A stretch of DNA of 50,378 nucleotides from Acidovorax sp. Root219 (GTDB taxonomy: Bacteria > Pseudomonadota > Gammaproteobacteria > Burkholderiales > Burkholderiaceae_C). A program made the position numbers and the translations under genes. This document shows positions 1 through 7,479 of the stretch, in pieces. The number at the start of each line of letters is the position of its first letter. The first letter of the stretch is position 1. The stretch spans positions 112,243 through 162,620 of the forward strand of contig NZ_LMIJ01000030.1 of assembly GCF_001428665.1 (NCBI RefSeq). Direction: 5' to 3'. The notes below the pieces were generated by a model. It saw only the letters and a list, made by a program, of their open reading frames with translations, made no database searches and was not told the origin of the DNA.

Positions 1-1
1 A

Positions 2-262
2 AAGGCAGCTGCACCCGCCAAGAAGGCTGCCGCTCCTGCCAAGAAGGCAGCTGCGCCCAGCAAGAAGGCTGCCGCTCCTGCCAAGAAGGCCGTAGCAGCG
101 AAGAAGGCCGCCGCCCCTGCGCCCGCGAAGAAGGCAGCTCCTGCCAAGAAAGCGGCCAAGGCCCCAGCCCCTGCGCCAGCTGCAGCCGCAGCCGCTCCCG
201 CAGCGCAGACCACGCTGAACCCTCAGGCAGCATGGCCCTTCCCCACGGGCACCAAGCCGTAA
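2..262 (+). CDS. C-terminal end of a Lys/Ala/Pro-rich histone H1-like protein (5' end outside the window)
   Basis: Reading from base 2 gives an open frame of 86 codons ending in TAA at 260-262. It is made of repeats of the type AAAPAKK with small variations, then an Ala/Pro stretch and a short non-repetitive tail ending in WPFPTGTKP. Such tails occur in bacterial histone H1-like and AlgP-like DNA-binding proteins, where the lysines contact nucleic acid. The start and any N-terminal domain lie outside the window, so the family is uncertain; a phasin with an H1-like tail would look the same here. An intrinsic terminator follows 29 nt after the stop. Confidence 0.75.
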   Translation, partial: KAAAPAKKAAAPAKKAAAPSKKAAAPAKKAVAAKKAAAPAPAKKAAPAKKAAKAPAPAPAAAAAAPAAQTTLNPQAAWPFPTGTKP

Positions 263-290
263 GTCTTTGCCTTACGCGCTTTGCGCTCAA

Positions 291-317
291 CCCGGTGCTT
301 CGGCACCGGGTTTTTTT
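291..317 (+). terminator. Rho-independent terminator after the H1-like gene
   Basis: A perfect 8-bp GC-rich stem (CCCGGTGC / GCACCGGG) closes a TTCG tetraloop and is followed directly by seven T. It lies 29 nt after the stop of the Lys/Ala-rich gene and has no T-run in the opposite orientation, so it serves the rightward gene only. Confidence 0.9.
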
Positions 318-397
318 ATGCCCGGACGCAAAGCGCTGGTCGGCGCTTTGGCGCCGTGCGCCACCCCAGGCGACGCACGCACGGCACCAAGCTAAGC

Positions 398-1294
398 TCA
401 CGCAGGCTGAAAGTCCAGCGTGTAGCTTTGCGGGCCGCGCTGTGCGATCTTCAGCGCCCCGACTCGGTTGCCCAGCTCGGCGCATTGCACCAGCGGCCAG
501 CCACGCTCCAGACCGAAGAGCAGCGCACCACGCCAGGCATCGCCGCAGCCCGTGGGGTCCACGATGGCGGCAGGCACCACGGCAGGCACCAGCGTCTTCT
601 CGCCCTTGATCCAGACTTCGCAGCCCTCGCCACCCAGCGTCACCACCAGGCCGTCCACACGCTGCGAGATCTCGGCCAGACTCCAGCCCGTGCGTTCGCT
701 GAGCATCTTGCCCTCGTAGTCGTTGACCGTGACCCAGGTCGCCTGCTCAATGAAGCGCGACAGCTCGGCACCATTGAACATGGGCAGGCCCTGGCCCGGA
801 TCGAAGACAAAGGGAACACCGGCCGCCACCAGTTGCGCAGCATGCTCGATCATGGCGTCGCGGCCATCGGGCGCGATGATGGCCAGGCGGATGCCGTCGC
901 CGGATTCGATGCGATTCGCATGCGCCTGCATCATGGCGCCCGGGTGGAAGGCCGTGATCTGGTTGTTGTCGCGGTCGGTCATGATCATGGCCTGCGCGGT
1001 GTGCACATCCTCCACCTGGCCCACGAAGCGGCGGCTGATGCCCAGGGTATCCAGGCGCTGCAGGTAGTCCGCAGCATCACTGCCCAGCATGGCCATGGGC
1101 AGGGGCTCGCCACCCAGCAGCTTCAGGCTGTAGGCGATGTTGCCGGCGCAGCCACCAAAGTCGCGGCGCAGCGAGGGCACGAGGAACGACACGTTGAGGA
1201 TGTGCAGTTGCTCGGGCAGGATCTGCTCGGCAAAGCGTCCCTCGAAGGTCATGATGGTGTCGAATGCCAGGGAACCACAGATAAGGGCAGCCAT
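398..1294 (-). CDS. PfkB-family carbohydrate/nucleoside kinase
   Basis: 298 aa, full length for a ribokinase/PfkB-fold kinase. It begins MAALICGSLAFDTI, has the glycine-rich GGCAGN motif at about 47-52 and the family signature DPTGCGDAWRG at 246-256, in which Asp252 would be the catalytic base and the Gly residues form the anion hole. These enzymes transfer phosphate from ATP to a hydroxymethyl group of a sugar or nucleoside; proteins of this length and motif spacing are often annotated as adenosine kinases, but the substrate cannot be read from sequence. It is the last gene of the leftward group, 52 nt after the DUF3426 gene. Cytoplasmic. Confidence 0.88.
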   Translation of the reverse strand: MAALICGSLAFDTIMTFEGRFAEQILPEQLHILNVSFLVPSLRRDFGGCAGNIAYSLKLLGGEPLPMAMLGSDAADYLQRLDTLGISRRFVGQVEDVHTAQAMIMTDRDNNQITAFHPGAMMQAHANRIESGDGIRLAIIAPDGRDAMIEHAAQLVAAGVPFVFDPGQGLPMFNGAELSRFIEQATWVTVNDYEGKMLSERTGWSLAEISQRVDGLVVTLGGEGCEVWIKGEKTLVPAVVPAAIVDPTGCGDAWRGALLFGLERGWPLVQCAELGNRVGALKIAQRGPQSYTLDFQPA

Positions 1295-1346
1295 AGGTGG
1301 GAAGAGAGTGAAGGGTTGGAAAGAGAGGCCCGCGATCCCGGTGGGA

Positions 1347-3023
1347 TCAGGGGTAGAAAGTCAGCAGCCGGTAGCCCGACACCCGCGAGGCGCCCGTGGT
1401 CACCACCACCGAGACCGAGGTGCTCCACTCTCCGCGCGCAGGCAGTTCGACGGGCGCCGCGAGATCGGCCGGCAGCAGCACGCGCCGCAAGACGGGCTGG
1501 TCCTGGGCATCAGTGAGGGTCAGCTCCACCGCCGGCATTTCCAGCGGTATCGTGGCGCGGCTCTTGACGGTAAGCGACAGCAGGTAGCCATCGCCACGCG
1601 CCTTGTTGAAGGACGAGCTGTCGATCACCACATCGGCAATCTGGCGCTGGGGGGCCAGCGTACAGCCCAGGTGCGTGCACAGCTGCTGCAGCCAGGGGCG
1701 CGCCCTGCTGTCCATCGCGGCGATGCGGTTGCGCTCCTGCACGGCAACCTGCACGGCCAGCACCCCGAGCAGCAGCAAGAGCACCAGCGCCAGCAGCGAG
1801 CGCACGAGTGGCCGGCGCCAGAAGGCCTTGCGCCGCGCAGCCCGCACGAAACTCACCTCCTCGGCATCGGGGTGGCCGGCGGGCAGATCGTCCTCATCGG
1901 CATCCAGGGCGGTCGCCGCCGAGCGCCCACGCGCAGCACCGGCGGGCTCGGATCGGGGGAGCGCTGGTGCCGATGCCGGAAAGACCGGATCGGGCATCAG
2001 CTCGAAATCCGGATCGGGAAAAGGCGTGATGGATTCGGAAAACCCGCTGGAGGGTGGCTGCGACGCCACGGGCGTGCGCCGGGGCGCAGATTCGGGCGCG
2101 GCCACCGGCAGCATGGGCTGAGGCGCTGCCGCAGCGGGGCCGAACAGCGGCACGCCATCATCGTGGTCGTCGTCCTCATCGTGCGCTGGCAGCGCTGCGC
2201 GCCTGGCCGCCGGGGTGGGCAGATCCAGGGCGGGGTAGGCGGCGTCATCACCCGTCCCCTCTTCCGGCAAGGACATGATCTCCGTGTCGGGCCCATTGTC
2301 GTCATCTTCGCCATCGGGCAGGGAGTCGGAAAATTCCGCCACCGGCAGCTCGTAGCCGGCAGGCACGGCCATGCCCTCGGCAGCCGGATCCATCCCCCTG
2401 GGCAAGGCCGGACTGGCCACAGGGGCCAGGTCGGCCAGCAGCGACGCGGCCAGCCCGGGCATCACACGGCTCTCCTCGCGTGGCGGCGGAGGCACGAATG
2501 CCGCTGGCGGTGGTATGGCCGCAGCAGGGGGCACAGCGGGTGCCGACCGGGGTGGCAGCAATGGCGGTACGGACGGCGCCCGCCAGCCAAAGGTCTGCAA
2601 GGGCTCCAGGCTCAGATCATCGGCACTGAGCGCAGTGGAAGGCGCGCGCGCAGCCGAGAGGAACGCTGGAACAGTGGGTGCGGGAATATCGAACACCTGG
2701 CCAGCCGTGCCGCCGGGACCCGCCGCCGCAGCGGGCGCCGCAGGCTGGGACACGCGGCCCGCCGCCTGGCTCGCCGGCGGGTCGAACACCCCCCAGGCAC
2801 CGCGCGCTTCGGGCTGCCGTGCAACCACCACCGGTGGTGGGCGGGTGTCGGTCAGCGAGACGTCGGGCAGCATCGGCGGGGGCGGTGCGGCCACCAGGTG
2901 CGCGGCCGCGTCGAACACCTCCTTGCACTGCCCGCAGCGCACCCAGCCCTCGGAAATGCGCAGCTGGTCGGCGACCACCTTGAATTGGGTCGCGCAGGCC
3001 GGGCAGCGTGTGATCTGGCTCAT
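1347..3023 (-). CDS. Zinc-ribbon (MJ0042) and DUF3426 domain membrane protein
   Basis: 558 aa. The N-terminus holds a zinc ribbon with Cys7, Cys10, Cys30 and Cys33 (CPAC and CGQC), of the MJ0042 type. A long acidic Pro/Ala-rich linker (about 45-395) follows, then a basic stretch and a single membrane segment at about 407-429, and a C-terminal domain of about 130 residues typical of DUF3426. The order implies a cytoplasmic zinc ribbon and a periplasmic C-terminal domain. Function unknown; the family sits beside prmA in many Burkholderiales, as here (46 nt downstream of prmA). No Shine-Dalgarno is seen; instead TACAAT lies 9 nt before the ATG, so the gene may have its own leaderless promoter. 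Confidence 0.82.
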   Translation of the reverse strand: MSQITRCPACATQFKVVADQLRISEGWVRCGQCKEVFDAAAHLVAAPPPPMLPDVSLTDTRPPPVVVARQPEARGAWGVFDPPASQAAGRVSQPAAPAAAAGPGGTAGQVFDIPAPTVPAFLSAARAPSTALSADDLSLEPLQTFGWRAPSVPPLLPPRSAPAVPPAAAIPPPAAFVPPPPREESRVMPGLAASLLADLAPVASPALPRGMDPAAEGMAVPAGYELPVAEFSDSLPDGEDDDNGPDTEIMSLPEEGTGDDAAYPALDLPTPAARRAALPAHDEDDDHDDGVPLFGPAAAAPQPMLPVAAPESAPRRTPVASQPPSSGFSESITPFPDPDFELMPDPVFPASAPALPRSEPAGAARGRSAATALDADEDDLPAGHPDAEEVSFVRAARRKAFWRRPLVRSLLALVLLLLLGVLAVQVAVQERNRIAAMDSRARPWLQQLCTHLGCTLAPQRQIADVVIDSSSFNKARGDGYLLSLTVKSRATIPLEMPAVELTLTDAQDQPVLRRVLLPADLAAPVELPARGEWSTSVSVVVTTGASRVSGYRLLTFYP

Positions 3024-3032
3024 CTGCGGTCG

Positions 3033-3038
3033 ATTGTA
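3033..3038 (-). promoter_or_regulatory. -10-like hexamer TACAAT, 9 nt before the DUF3426 start
   Basis: TACAAT matches TATAAT at 5 of 6 positions. With the usual 6-8 nt from -10 to the transcript start, RNA would begin at or next to the ATG, giving a leaderless message. No convincing -35 was found. Confidence 0.4.
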
Positions 3039-3069
3039 GGGTGCGGCGCAAGCCGCACCGCGCCATGCT

Positions 3070-3969
3070 TCAACGCGATGCGGTCATCAGGATCCAACCG
3101 TCCTCAGTGTCCGCCACTTCCAGCTTCACCCAGGGTGCGTAGGCCTCCTTGAGCTCCTCGGCCTGGCGCGCCAGGATGCCCGCCAGCACCAGGTGGCCGC
3201 CGGGCGCCACATGGTTGCACAGCAGGGGCGCGAGCACGCGCAGTGGCGTGGCCAGGATGTTGGCCAGCACGGTCTGGTACTGGCCGCTGGCCTTGTCGGG
3301 CAGGCCGGCACGCAGTTGCACACCGTTGGCCTCGGCGTTCAGTACCGTCGATTCGACGGCCGCCGTGTCGATGTCCACGGCATCGATGTCGGTGGCACCG
3401 AACTTGGCCGTGCCAATGGCCAGGATGCCCGAGCCGCAGCCGTAGTCGAGCACGCGGCCGAAGGCAGCCGCGCCTTCGCCGGTGGCGCCCTTGCGGGCGA
3501 TCCAGCGCAGGCACATGCGCGTGGTGGGGTGGGTGCCGGTGCCAAAGGCCAGGCCCGGGTCCAGCCGAATGCTGCGCACAGCCTCGGCGGGCAACTCGTG
3601 CCAGGTGGGCACGATCCAGAAATCGGGCGTGATGTCCACGGGGGTGAACTGCGATTGCGTGAGCCGCACCCAGTCCTGGTCGGCCAACTCGGCCATACCC
3701 AGCACCTGGCAGCCCTCGAAGAAGTCCTGCACCGACAGCAGCTGCTGCGCCTCGCTGGCGGCCTCGCGGGTCGGGAACAGGGCCACGACGCGGCTGCGCT
3801 GCCAGCCGTCCTTGGGTGGCGGCATGCCGGGCTCACCGAACAGGGCCTGCTCGGCATCGGTCTGCGCATCGGCGTCTTCCACCGAGACGCTCAGCGCATC
3901 CAGCGCGTCTAGCGCGTCACTGACCGGCTCGATCCGGTCTTCGGGGCACATCAGCATCAGCTCGAACAT
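3070..3969 (-). CDS. prmA: Ribosomal protein L11 methyltransferase PrmA
   Basis: 299 aa, normal for PrmA. The N-terminal substrate domain begins MFELMLMCPEDRIEP; the hinge motif GLAFGTGTHPTT is at about 139-150, the SAM-binding motif VLDYGCGSGILAIG at about 173-186, and NILATPL (the NPPF-like catalytic loop) at about 237-243. The enzyme trimethylates lysines and the N-terminus of ribosomal protein L11 using S-adenosylmethionine. The open frame continues upstream, but the extension lacks similarity to PrmA; the ATG at 3969 is preceded by GAGAGG. It lies downstream of accC in the same orientation, the common proteobacterial order accB-accC-prmA. Confidence 0.95.
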   Translation of the reverse strand: MFELMLMCPEDRIEPVSDALDALDALSVSVEDADAQTDAEQALFGEPGMPPPKDGWQRSRVVALFPTREAASEAQQLLSVQDFFEGCQVLGMAELADQDWVRLTQSQFTPVDITPDFWIVPTWHELPAEAVRSIRLDPGLAFGTGTHPTTRMCLRWIARKGATGEGAAAFGRVLDYGCGSGILAIGTAKFGATDIDAVDIDTAAVESTVLNAEANGVQLRAGLPDKASGQYQTVLANILATPLRVLAPLLCNHVAPGGHLVLAGILARQAEELKEAYAPWVKLEVADTEDGWILMTASR

Positions 3970-4049
3970 GGGCGCAGGCCTCTCAGAAAAAATGAAATGC
4001 CGGCCCCCGTTGCCAGGGGCCAGCATATTGAACAACCACCGGTGCTGGC

Positions 4050-5399
4050 TCAGCGCTTGTGCTGGGACAGCCACTCTTCCAGGTAATGGATGTTGGTGCC
4101 GCCAGCCATGAACTTGGCGTCCACCATCAGCTCGCGGTGCAGGGGCACGTTGGTGTTGATGCCTTCGATCACCGTCTCCGACAGCGCGGTGCGCATGCGC
4201 GCCAGCGCTTGTTCGCGCGTATCGCCGTGCACGATGATCTTGCCGATCATCGAGTCGTAGTTCGGCGGCACGAAGTAGTTGGTGTAGGCATGCGAGTCCA
4301 CACGCACGCCCGGCCCGCCCGGTGGGTGCCAGGTGGTGATGCGCCCTGGCGAGGGGGTGAACTTGTAGGCGTCTTCCGCGTTGATGCGGCATTCGATGGC
4401 ATGGCCCCGGATCTCGATCTGGCGCTGGGTGAAGGGCAGCTTCTCGCCCGCCGCCACCATGATCTGCGTGCGCACGATGTCCACGCCGGTGATCCACTCG
4501 GTCACCGGATGCTCGACCTGCACGCGGGTGTTCATCTCGATGAAGTAGAACTCGCCGTTTTCGTAGAGGAACTCGAAGGTGCCCGCACCGCGGTAGCCGA
4601 TCTTCTTGCAGGCGGCCACACAGCGCTCGCCGATCTTCTCGATCAGCTTGCGCGGGATGCCGGGGGCCGGCGCCTCTTCGATCACCTTCTGGTGGCGCCG
4701 CTGCATGGAGCAGTCGCGCTCGCCCAGGTAGACCGCATTGCGGTGCTTGTCCGCCAGGATCTGGATCTCGATGTGGCGCGGGTTCTGGAGGAACTTCTCC
4801 ATGTACACCGCAGGATTGCCGAACGCAGCGCCGGCCTCGGCCTTGGTCATCTGCACGGCATTGACCAGGGCAGCCTCGGTGTGCACCACGCGCATGCCGC
4901 GGCCACCGCCGCCGCCTGCGGCCTTGATGATCACCGGGTAGCCCACGGCCTTGGCAATGCGGCGGATCTGCACCGGGTCATCGGGCAGCTCGCCTTCGGA
5001 GCCGGGCACGCAGGGCACGCCGGCACGGATCATGGTCTGCTTGGCCGACACCTTGTCGCCCATGATGCGGATCGACTCGGGCGTGGGACCGATGAACTGG
5101 AAGCCGCTCTTTTCCACGCGCTCGGCAAAATCGGCGTTCTCGGACAGGAAGCCGTAGCCGGGGTGGATGGCCTCGGCGTCGGTCACTTCGGCGGCCGAGA
5201 TGATGGCCGGCATGTTGAGGTAGGACAGCGACGAGGGCGCGGGGCCGATGCACACCGCCTCTTCGGCCAGCTTGACGTACTTGGCGTCGCGGTCGGCCTC
5301 GGAGTAGACCATCACGGCCTTCACACCCAGCTCATGGCAGGCGCGCTGGATCCGCAGGGCGATTTCGCCGCGATTGGCGACCAGGATCTTTTTAAACAT
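4050..5399 (-). CDS. accC: Biotin carboxylase subunit of acetyl-CoA carboxylase
   Basis: 449 aa, the same length as the E. coli enzyme. It starts MFKKILVANRGEIALRIQRA and has the ATP-grasp glycine-rich loop KAAGGGGGRGMRVV near residue 159, GERDCSMQRRHQK, and the conserved EMNTRVQVEHPVTE. It carboxylates biotin on AccB with ATP and bicarbonate, the first step of malonyl-CoA and fatty acid synthesis. The start codon has a poor Shine-Dalgarno and lies inside the end of a 38-codon mini-ORF that itself repeats the AccC N-terminus, so translation may be coupled to that ORF. accB is 116 nt upstream. Confidence 0.97.
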   Translation of the reverse strand: MFKKILVANRGEIALRIQRACHELGVKAVMVYSEADRDAKYVKLAEEAVCIGPAPSSLSYLNMPAIISAAEVTDAEAIHPGYGFLSENADFAERVEKSGFQFIGPTPESIRIMGDKVSAKQTMIRAGVPCVPGSEGELPDDPVQIRRIAKAVGYPVIIKAAGGGGGRGMRVVHTEAALVNAVQMTKAEAGAAFGNPAVYMEKFLQNPRHIEIQILADKHRNAVYLGERDCSMQRRHQKVIEEAPAPGIPRKLIEKIGERCVAACKKIGYRGAGTFEFLYENGEFYFIEMNTRVQVEHPVTEWITGVDIVRTQIMVAAGEKLPFTQRQIEIRGHAIECRINAEDAYKFTPSPGRITTWHPPGGPGVRVDSHAYTNYFVPPNYDSMIGKIIVHGDTREQALARMRTALSETVIEGINTNVPLHRELMVDAKFMAGGTNIHYLEEWLSQHKR

Positions 5400-5508
5400 A
5401 GGCTGTCTCGCGGCTCATCGCCCGCACGCTGGCGCGTGCCAGTGCAATTTGCTTCGCCTTGCCTTTGGCAAGAACGCCCCGATTGGCAACAAGAATCGTC
5501 TTGAACAT
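5392..5508 (-). CDS. 38-codon mini-ORF between accB and accC that repeats the AccC N-terminus
   Basis: Not an ordinary annotated gene. The ATG at 5508 is preceded by AAGG at the accB stop codon. Its first 11 residues, MFKTILVANRG, match the first 11 of AccC (MFKKILVANRG) with one change; 26 of 33 bases agree and six of the seven differences are silent. After that the frame reads an unrelated basic stretch and ends in TAA at 5392-5394, seven bases past the first base of the accC ATG, so it overlaps the accC start in another frame. It may be a leader ORF coupling accC translation to accB, or the scar of a partial duplication or recombination with another biotin carboxylase gene. Whether it is translated is unknown. 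Confidence 0.45.
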   Translation of the reverse strand: MFKTILVANRGVLAKGKAKQIALARASVRAMSRETAYV

Positions 5509-5515
5509 GCGCGCC

Positions 5516-5968
5516 TTATTCGATCACGAACAGCGGTTGCCCGTATTCCACGGCCTGGCCGTTTTCGCCCAGGATGCGGGTGACCGTGCCCGATTTGTCG
5601 GCCTCGATCTCATTGAGGATCTTCATGGCCTCGATGATGCAGATGGTCTCGCCTTCCTTGACCTGGCTGCCGACTTCGACAAAGGCCTTGGCGCCGGGGC
5701 TGGATGAGCGGTAGAAGGTGCCGACCATGGGCGACTTGACCACATGGCCTGCGGGCGCGGCAGGGGTGGGTGCGGGCAGTTCGGCCACTGGGGCGGCAGC
5801 GGCCTGGGCAGGCGCCTGCTGCTGCATGGGCGCTGGTACATACTGCTGCACCACGGCACCGCCGCTCTTGACGATACGGACCTTGCCCTCGGCCTCCGTG
5901 ATTTCGAGTTCGGACACATTCGACTCGGACACGAGATCGATGAGGGTTTTGAGTTTTCGCAGATCCAT
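5516..5968 (-). CDS. accB: Biotin carboxyl carrier protein of acetyl-CoA carboxylase
   Basis: 150 aa. The N-terminus MDLRKLKTLIDLVSES is typical of AccB; a flexible Ala/Pro/Gln linker (about 40-75) leads to the biotinyl domain with the motif EAMKILNEIE, where Lys116 is the residue biotinylated by BirA. The protein carries carboxybiotin from AccC to the carboxyltransferase (accA and accD are not in this window). The start is supported by GGAG eight nt upstream. The 147-nt gap to the TlpA-like gene is AT-richer than its surroundings and probably holds the accBC promoter, but no single promoter stands out. Confidence 0.97.
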   Translation of the reverse strand: MDLRKLKTLIDLVSESNVSELEITEAEGKVRIVKSGGAVVQQYVPAPMQQQAPAQAAAAPVAELPAPTPAAPAGHVVKSPMVGTFYRSSSPGAKAFVEVGSQVKEGETICIIEAMKILNEIEADKSGTVTRILGENGQAVEYGQPLFVIE

Positions 5969-6115
5969 GAAAGCTCCAACGGCTAAAAACTGAACAGGGC
6001 GCGAATTTACTCCAAATTCGGCCTATACCCGTCTTTGGGCCACAATTTTGATGAACGCCAGAGCGTCAAAAGGCCATTCAGGCCCGGAATAAAGGGCGCC
6101 AATGGCCCGTCCTGC

Positions 6116-6694
6116 CTAGCGCAGGGCCGCCCACTGCTGCAGATCCTGCGCCGTGACCTGGCCCATTTTACGGTGCAGCACCCGGCCCTCTCCACCCAAG
6201 ACCACCGTGAAAGGCAGGCCTCCGGTGAGGTTTCCGAGCGAGCGCCCCAGATCCGTGCCCTGCATGCCGGCCAGCCCGACCGGGAATTCCAGAGGCAGCT
6301 TGGTGAGAAATTTGCGCACAGAAGACGGCTGATCGATGGCCAGGGCCACCACCTGCCAGCCTTTGGGCGCATGTTCGCGGTAAAAGGCATTGAGCATGGG
6401 CAGCTCTTCGACACAAGGGGCGCACCAGGTCGCCCAGAAGTTGATGAGCAGCGGTTTGCCCAAAAAGCGCTGCAGCGGCAGGGTGGCGCCGTCCGGCGTT
6501 TCGAACTCCAGGGCCCACAAGGCCTTTTCCGCCCCACTTTCCATGGCATGGGGCTGGAATTTCCACCACGCGACCCCTGCGCCCCCCACGGCGGCTGCGC
6601 CGGCGACACCCGCATACAGCCAGCGGCGGCGGGCGGGATCGGAGGGGGTGCCAGGGGACGTGGCGGGCGAAATCTCGGGAGCGGGGGTCGTCAT
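6116..6694 (-). CDS. TlpA-like membrane-anchored thioredoxin-fold protein
   Basis: 192 aa. A basic RRR stretch precedes one membrane segment at about 26-44, followed by a periplasmic TlpA/ResA-type domain with the redox motif WCAPC (Cys91, Cys94) inside INFWATWCAPC. Proteins of this type reduce disulfides of apocytochromes or other periplasmic substrates, or work as peroxidases; no cytochrome c maturation genes are in view, so the substrate is unknown. Its ATG overlaps the TGA of the upstream 201-aa gene by four bases (ATGA), so the two are translationally coupled. Confidence 0.88.
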   Translation of the reverse strand: MTTPAPEISPATSPGTPSDPARRRWLYAGVAGAAAVGGAGVAWWKFQPHAMESGAEKALWALEFETPDGATLPLQRFLGKPLLINFWATWCAPCVEELPMLNAFYREHAPKGWQVVALAIDQPSSVRKFLTKLPLEFPVGLAGMQGTDLGRSLGNLTGGLPFTVVLGGEGRVLHRKMGQVTAQDLQQWAALR

Positions 6695-7296
6695 GGAGCA
6701 GGGGTTTCCGTATCTTGGAGCAGGCGGCGCACGGCCGTGATGTCACCGCGGGGCGAGCGCCCCTTGGCATCGGGCCGCAGCGCTCCACGCAGGTCATCAA
6801 GGTCATAGATCAGCAGATGGACTCCGATCATCTCGCCCAGTTCAGGCGATTTGCTGCCCAGGCTCAAGGCCTCGACCGACTCGCCATGGAAACCGGACAC
6901 CGTGCGCGGCTCGTAGTCCACATGGTGATCTATGAGCGCAATTTCGGCAGATTTGGAATCATCGCAGAACAACTGCAGGTAAATGTCGGACAGGCGGGTG
7001 GCCGTGCCGTGCCAAACGGCACCGCCTAGATGCGGGCGAAACGCCGCCATGCGCTCCATCCAGACCAGGGCCAGTTGGCGCAGCGCGCGCAGTTCGCGCG
7101 GCTGGGTGTCGGCGCAAAAGAGGGCGATGTACTCGCGCACGGCCTCCTCCACCTGGTCGTTGCCGGGCAGCGGGGTTCGGGCAGGCAGGCCCATTTCGCG
7201 CAGCGCGCGGCGCTTGGCGGGGCCCCACTCCATCCCTTCCTCGACGACGATGCGGGCGGTGGTGTTGGCGATTTCGGCACTCAGAGGTGTGTTCAT
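6691..7296 (-). CDS. Conserved protein of unknown function, coupled to the TlpA-like gene and divergent from mpl
   Basis: 201 aa, starting MNTPLSAEIANTTARIVVEEG; soluble, without signal peptide or membrane segment. It contains the N-terminal stretch EEGMEWGPAKRRALREMG and the later motifs LFCDDSKSAEIALIDHH and GVHLLIYDLDDLRG. I do not recognise an enzyme family with confidence. Its ATG is 183 nt from that of mpl in the opposite direction, and its end overlaps the TlpA-like gene by four bases. The neighbourhood suggests, but does not show, a link to envelope or peptidoglycan recycling. A longer in-frame extension exists upstream but runs through the mpl promoter and start, so I rejected it. 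Confidence 0.72.
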   Translation of the reverse strand: MNTPLSAEIANTTARIVVEEGMEWGPAKRRALREMGLPARTPLPGNDQVEEAVREYIALFCADTQPRELRALRQLALVWMERMAAFRPHLGGAVWHGTATRLSDIYLQLFCDDSKSAEIALIDHHVDYEPRTVSGFHGESVEALSLGSKSPELGEMIGVHLLIYDLDDLRGALRPDAKGRSPRGDITAVRRLLQDTETPAP

Positions 7297-7465
7297 GGCG
7301 CAAACCAGGCAGTGGAGGCTCCATTGTGGCGCGAACGCGCCGTCGGGGTGGCCCGCATGCCCCCACGGCACAGCCGCCCACAGGGCCATGGCGGGCAAAA
7401 GACTATCAATTTCATAGCTCCCCAGGCAGGCCAACCCTGCGGCGTGGGACCTTGCGTTTGAAAAG

Positions 7466-7471
7466 TAGAAT
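7466..7471 (+). promoter_or_regulatory. -10-like hexamer TAGAAT, 8 nt before mpl
   Basis: TAGAAT matches TATAAT at 5 of 6 positions and ends eight bases before the mpl ATG, which has no Shine-Dalgarno. Transcription would start at about the ATG, giving a leaderless mRNA. No good -35 is seen at 16-18 nt. Confidence 0.45.
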
Positions 7472-7479
7472 CGTCGCCC

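Noticed and set aside
1..220. CRISPR-like or tandem DNA repeat array at the left edge (and in 49440-50080)
   Set aside because: The periodicity comes from repeated Ala-Lys-Pro or Ala-Pro codons in open frames; there are no constant repeats separated by unique spacers.
1137..3152. Long antisense open frame (671 codons) over the DUF3426 gene
   Set aside because: Arg/Gly/His-rich composition typical of a frame opposite a GC-rich gene; the minus-strand product has a zinc ribbon, membrane segment and family pattern.
5392..5508. Frameshifted accC with its true start at 5508
   Set aside because: The accC frame from 5399 is complete at 449 aa with a normal N-terminus, so the upstream copy is extra and does not reveal a sequencing error.
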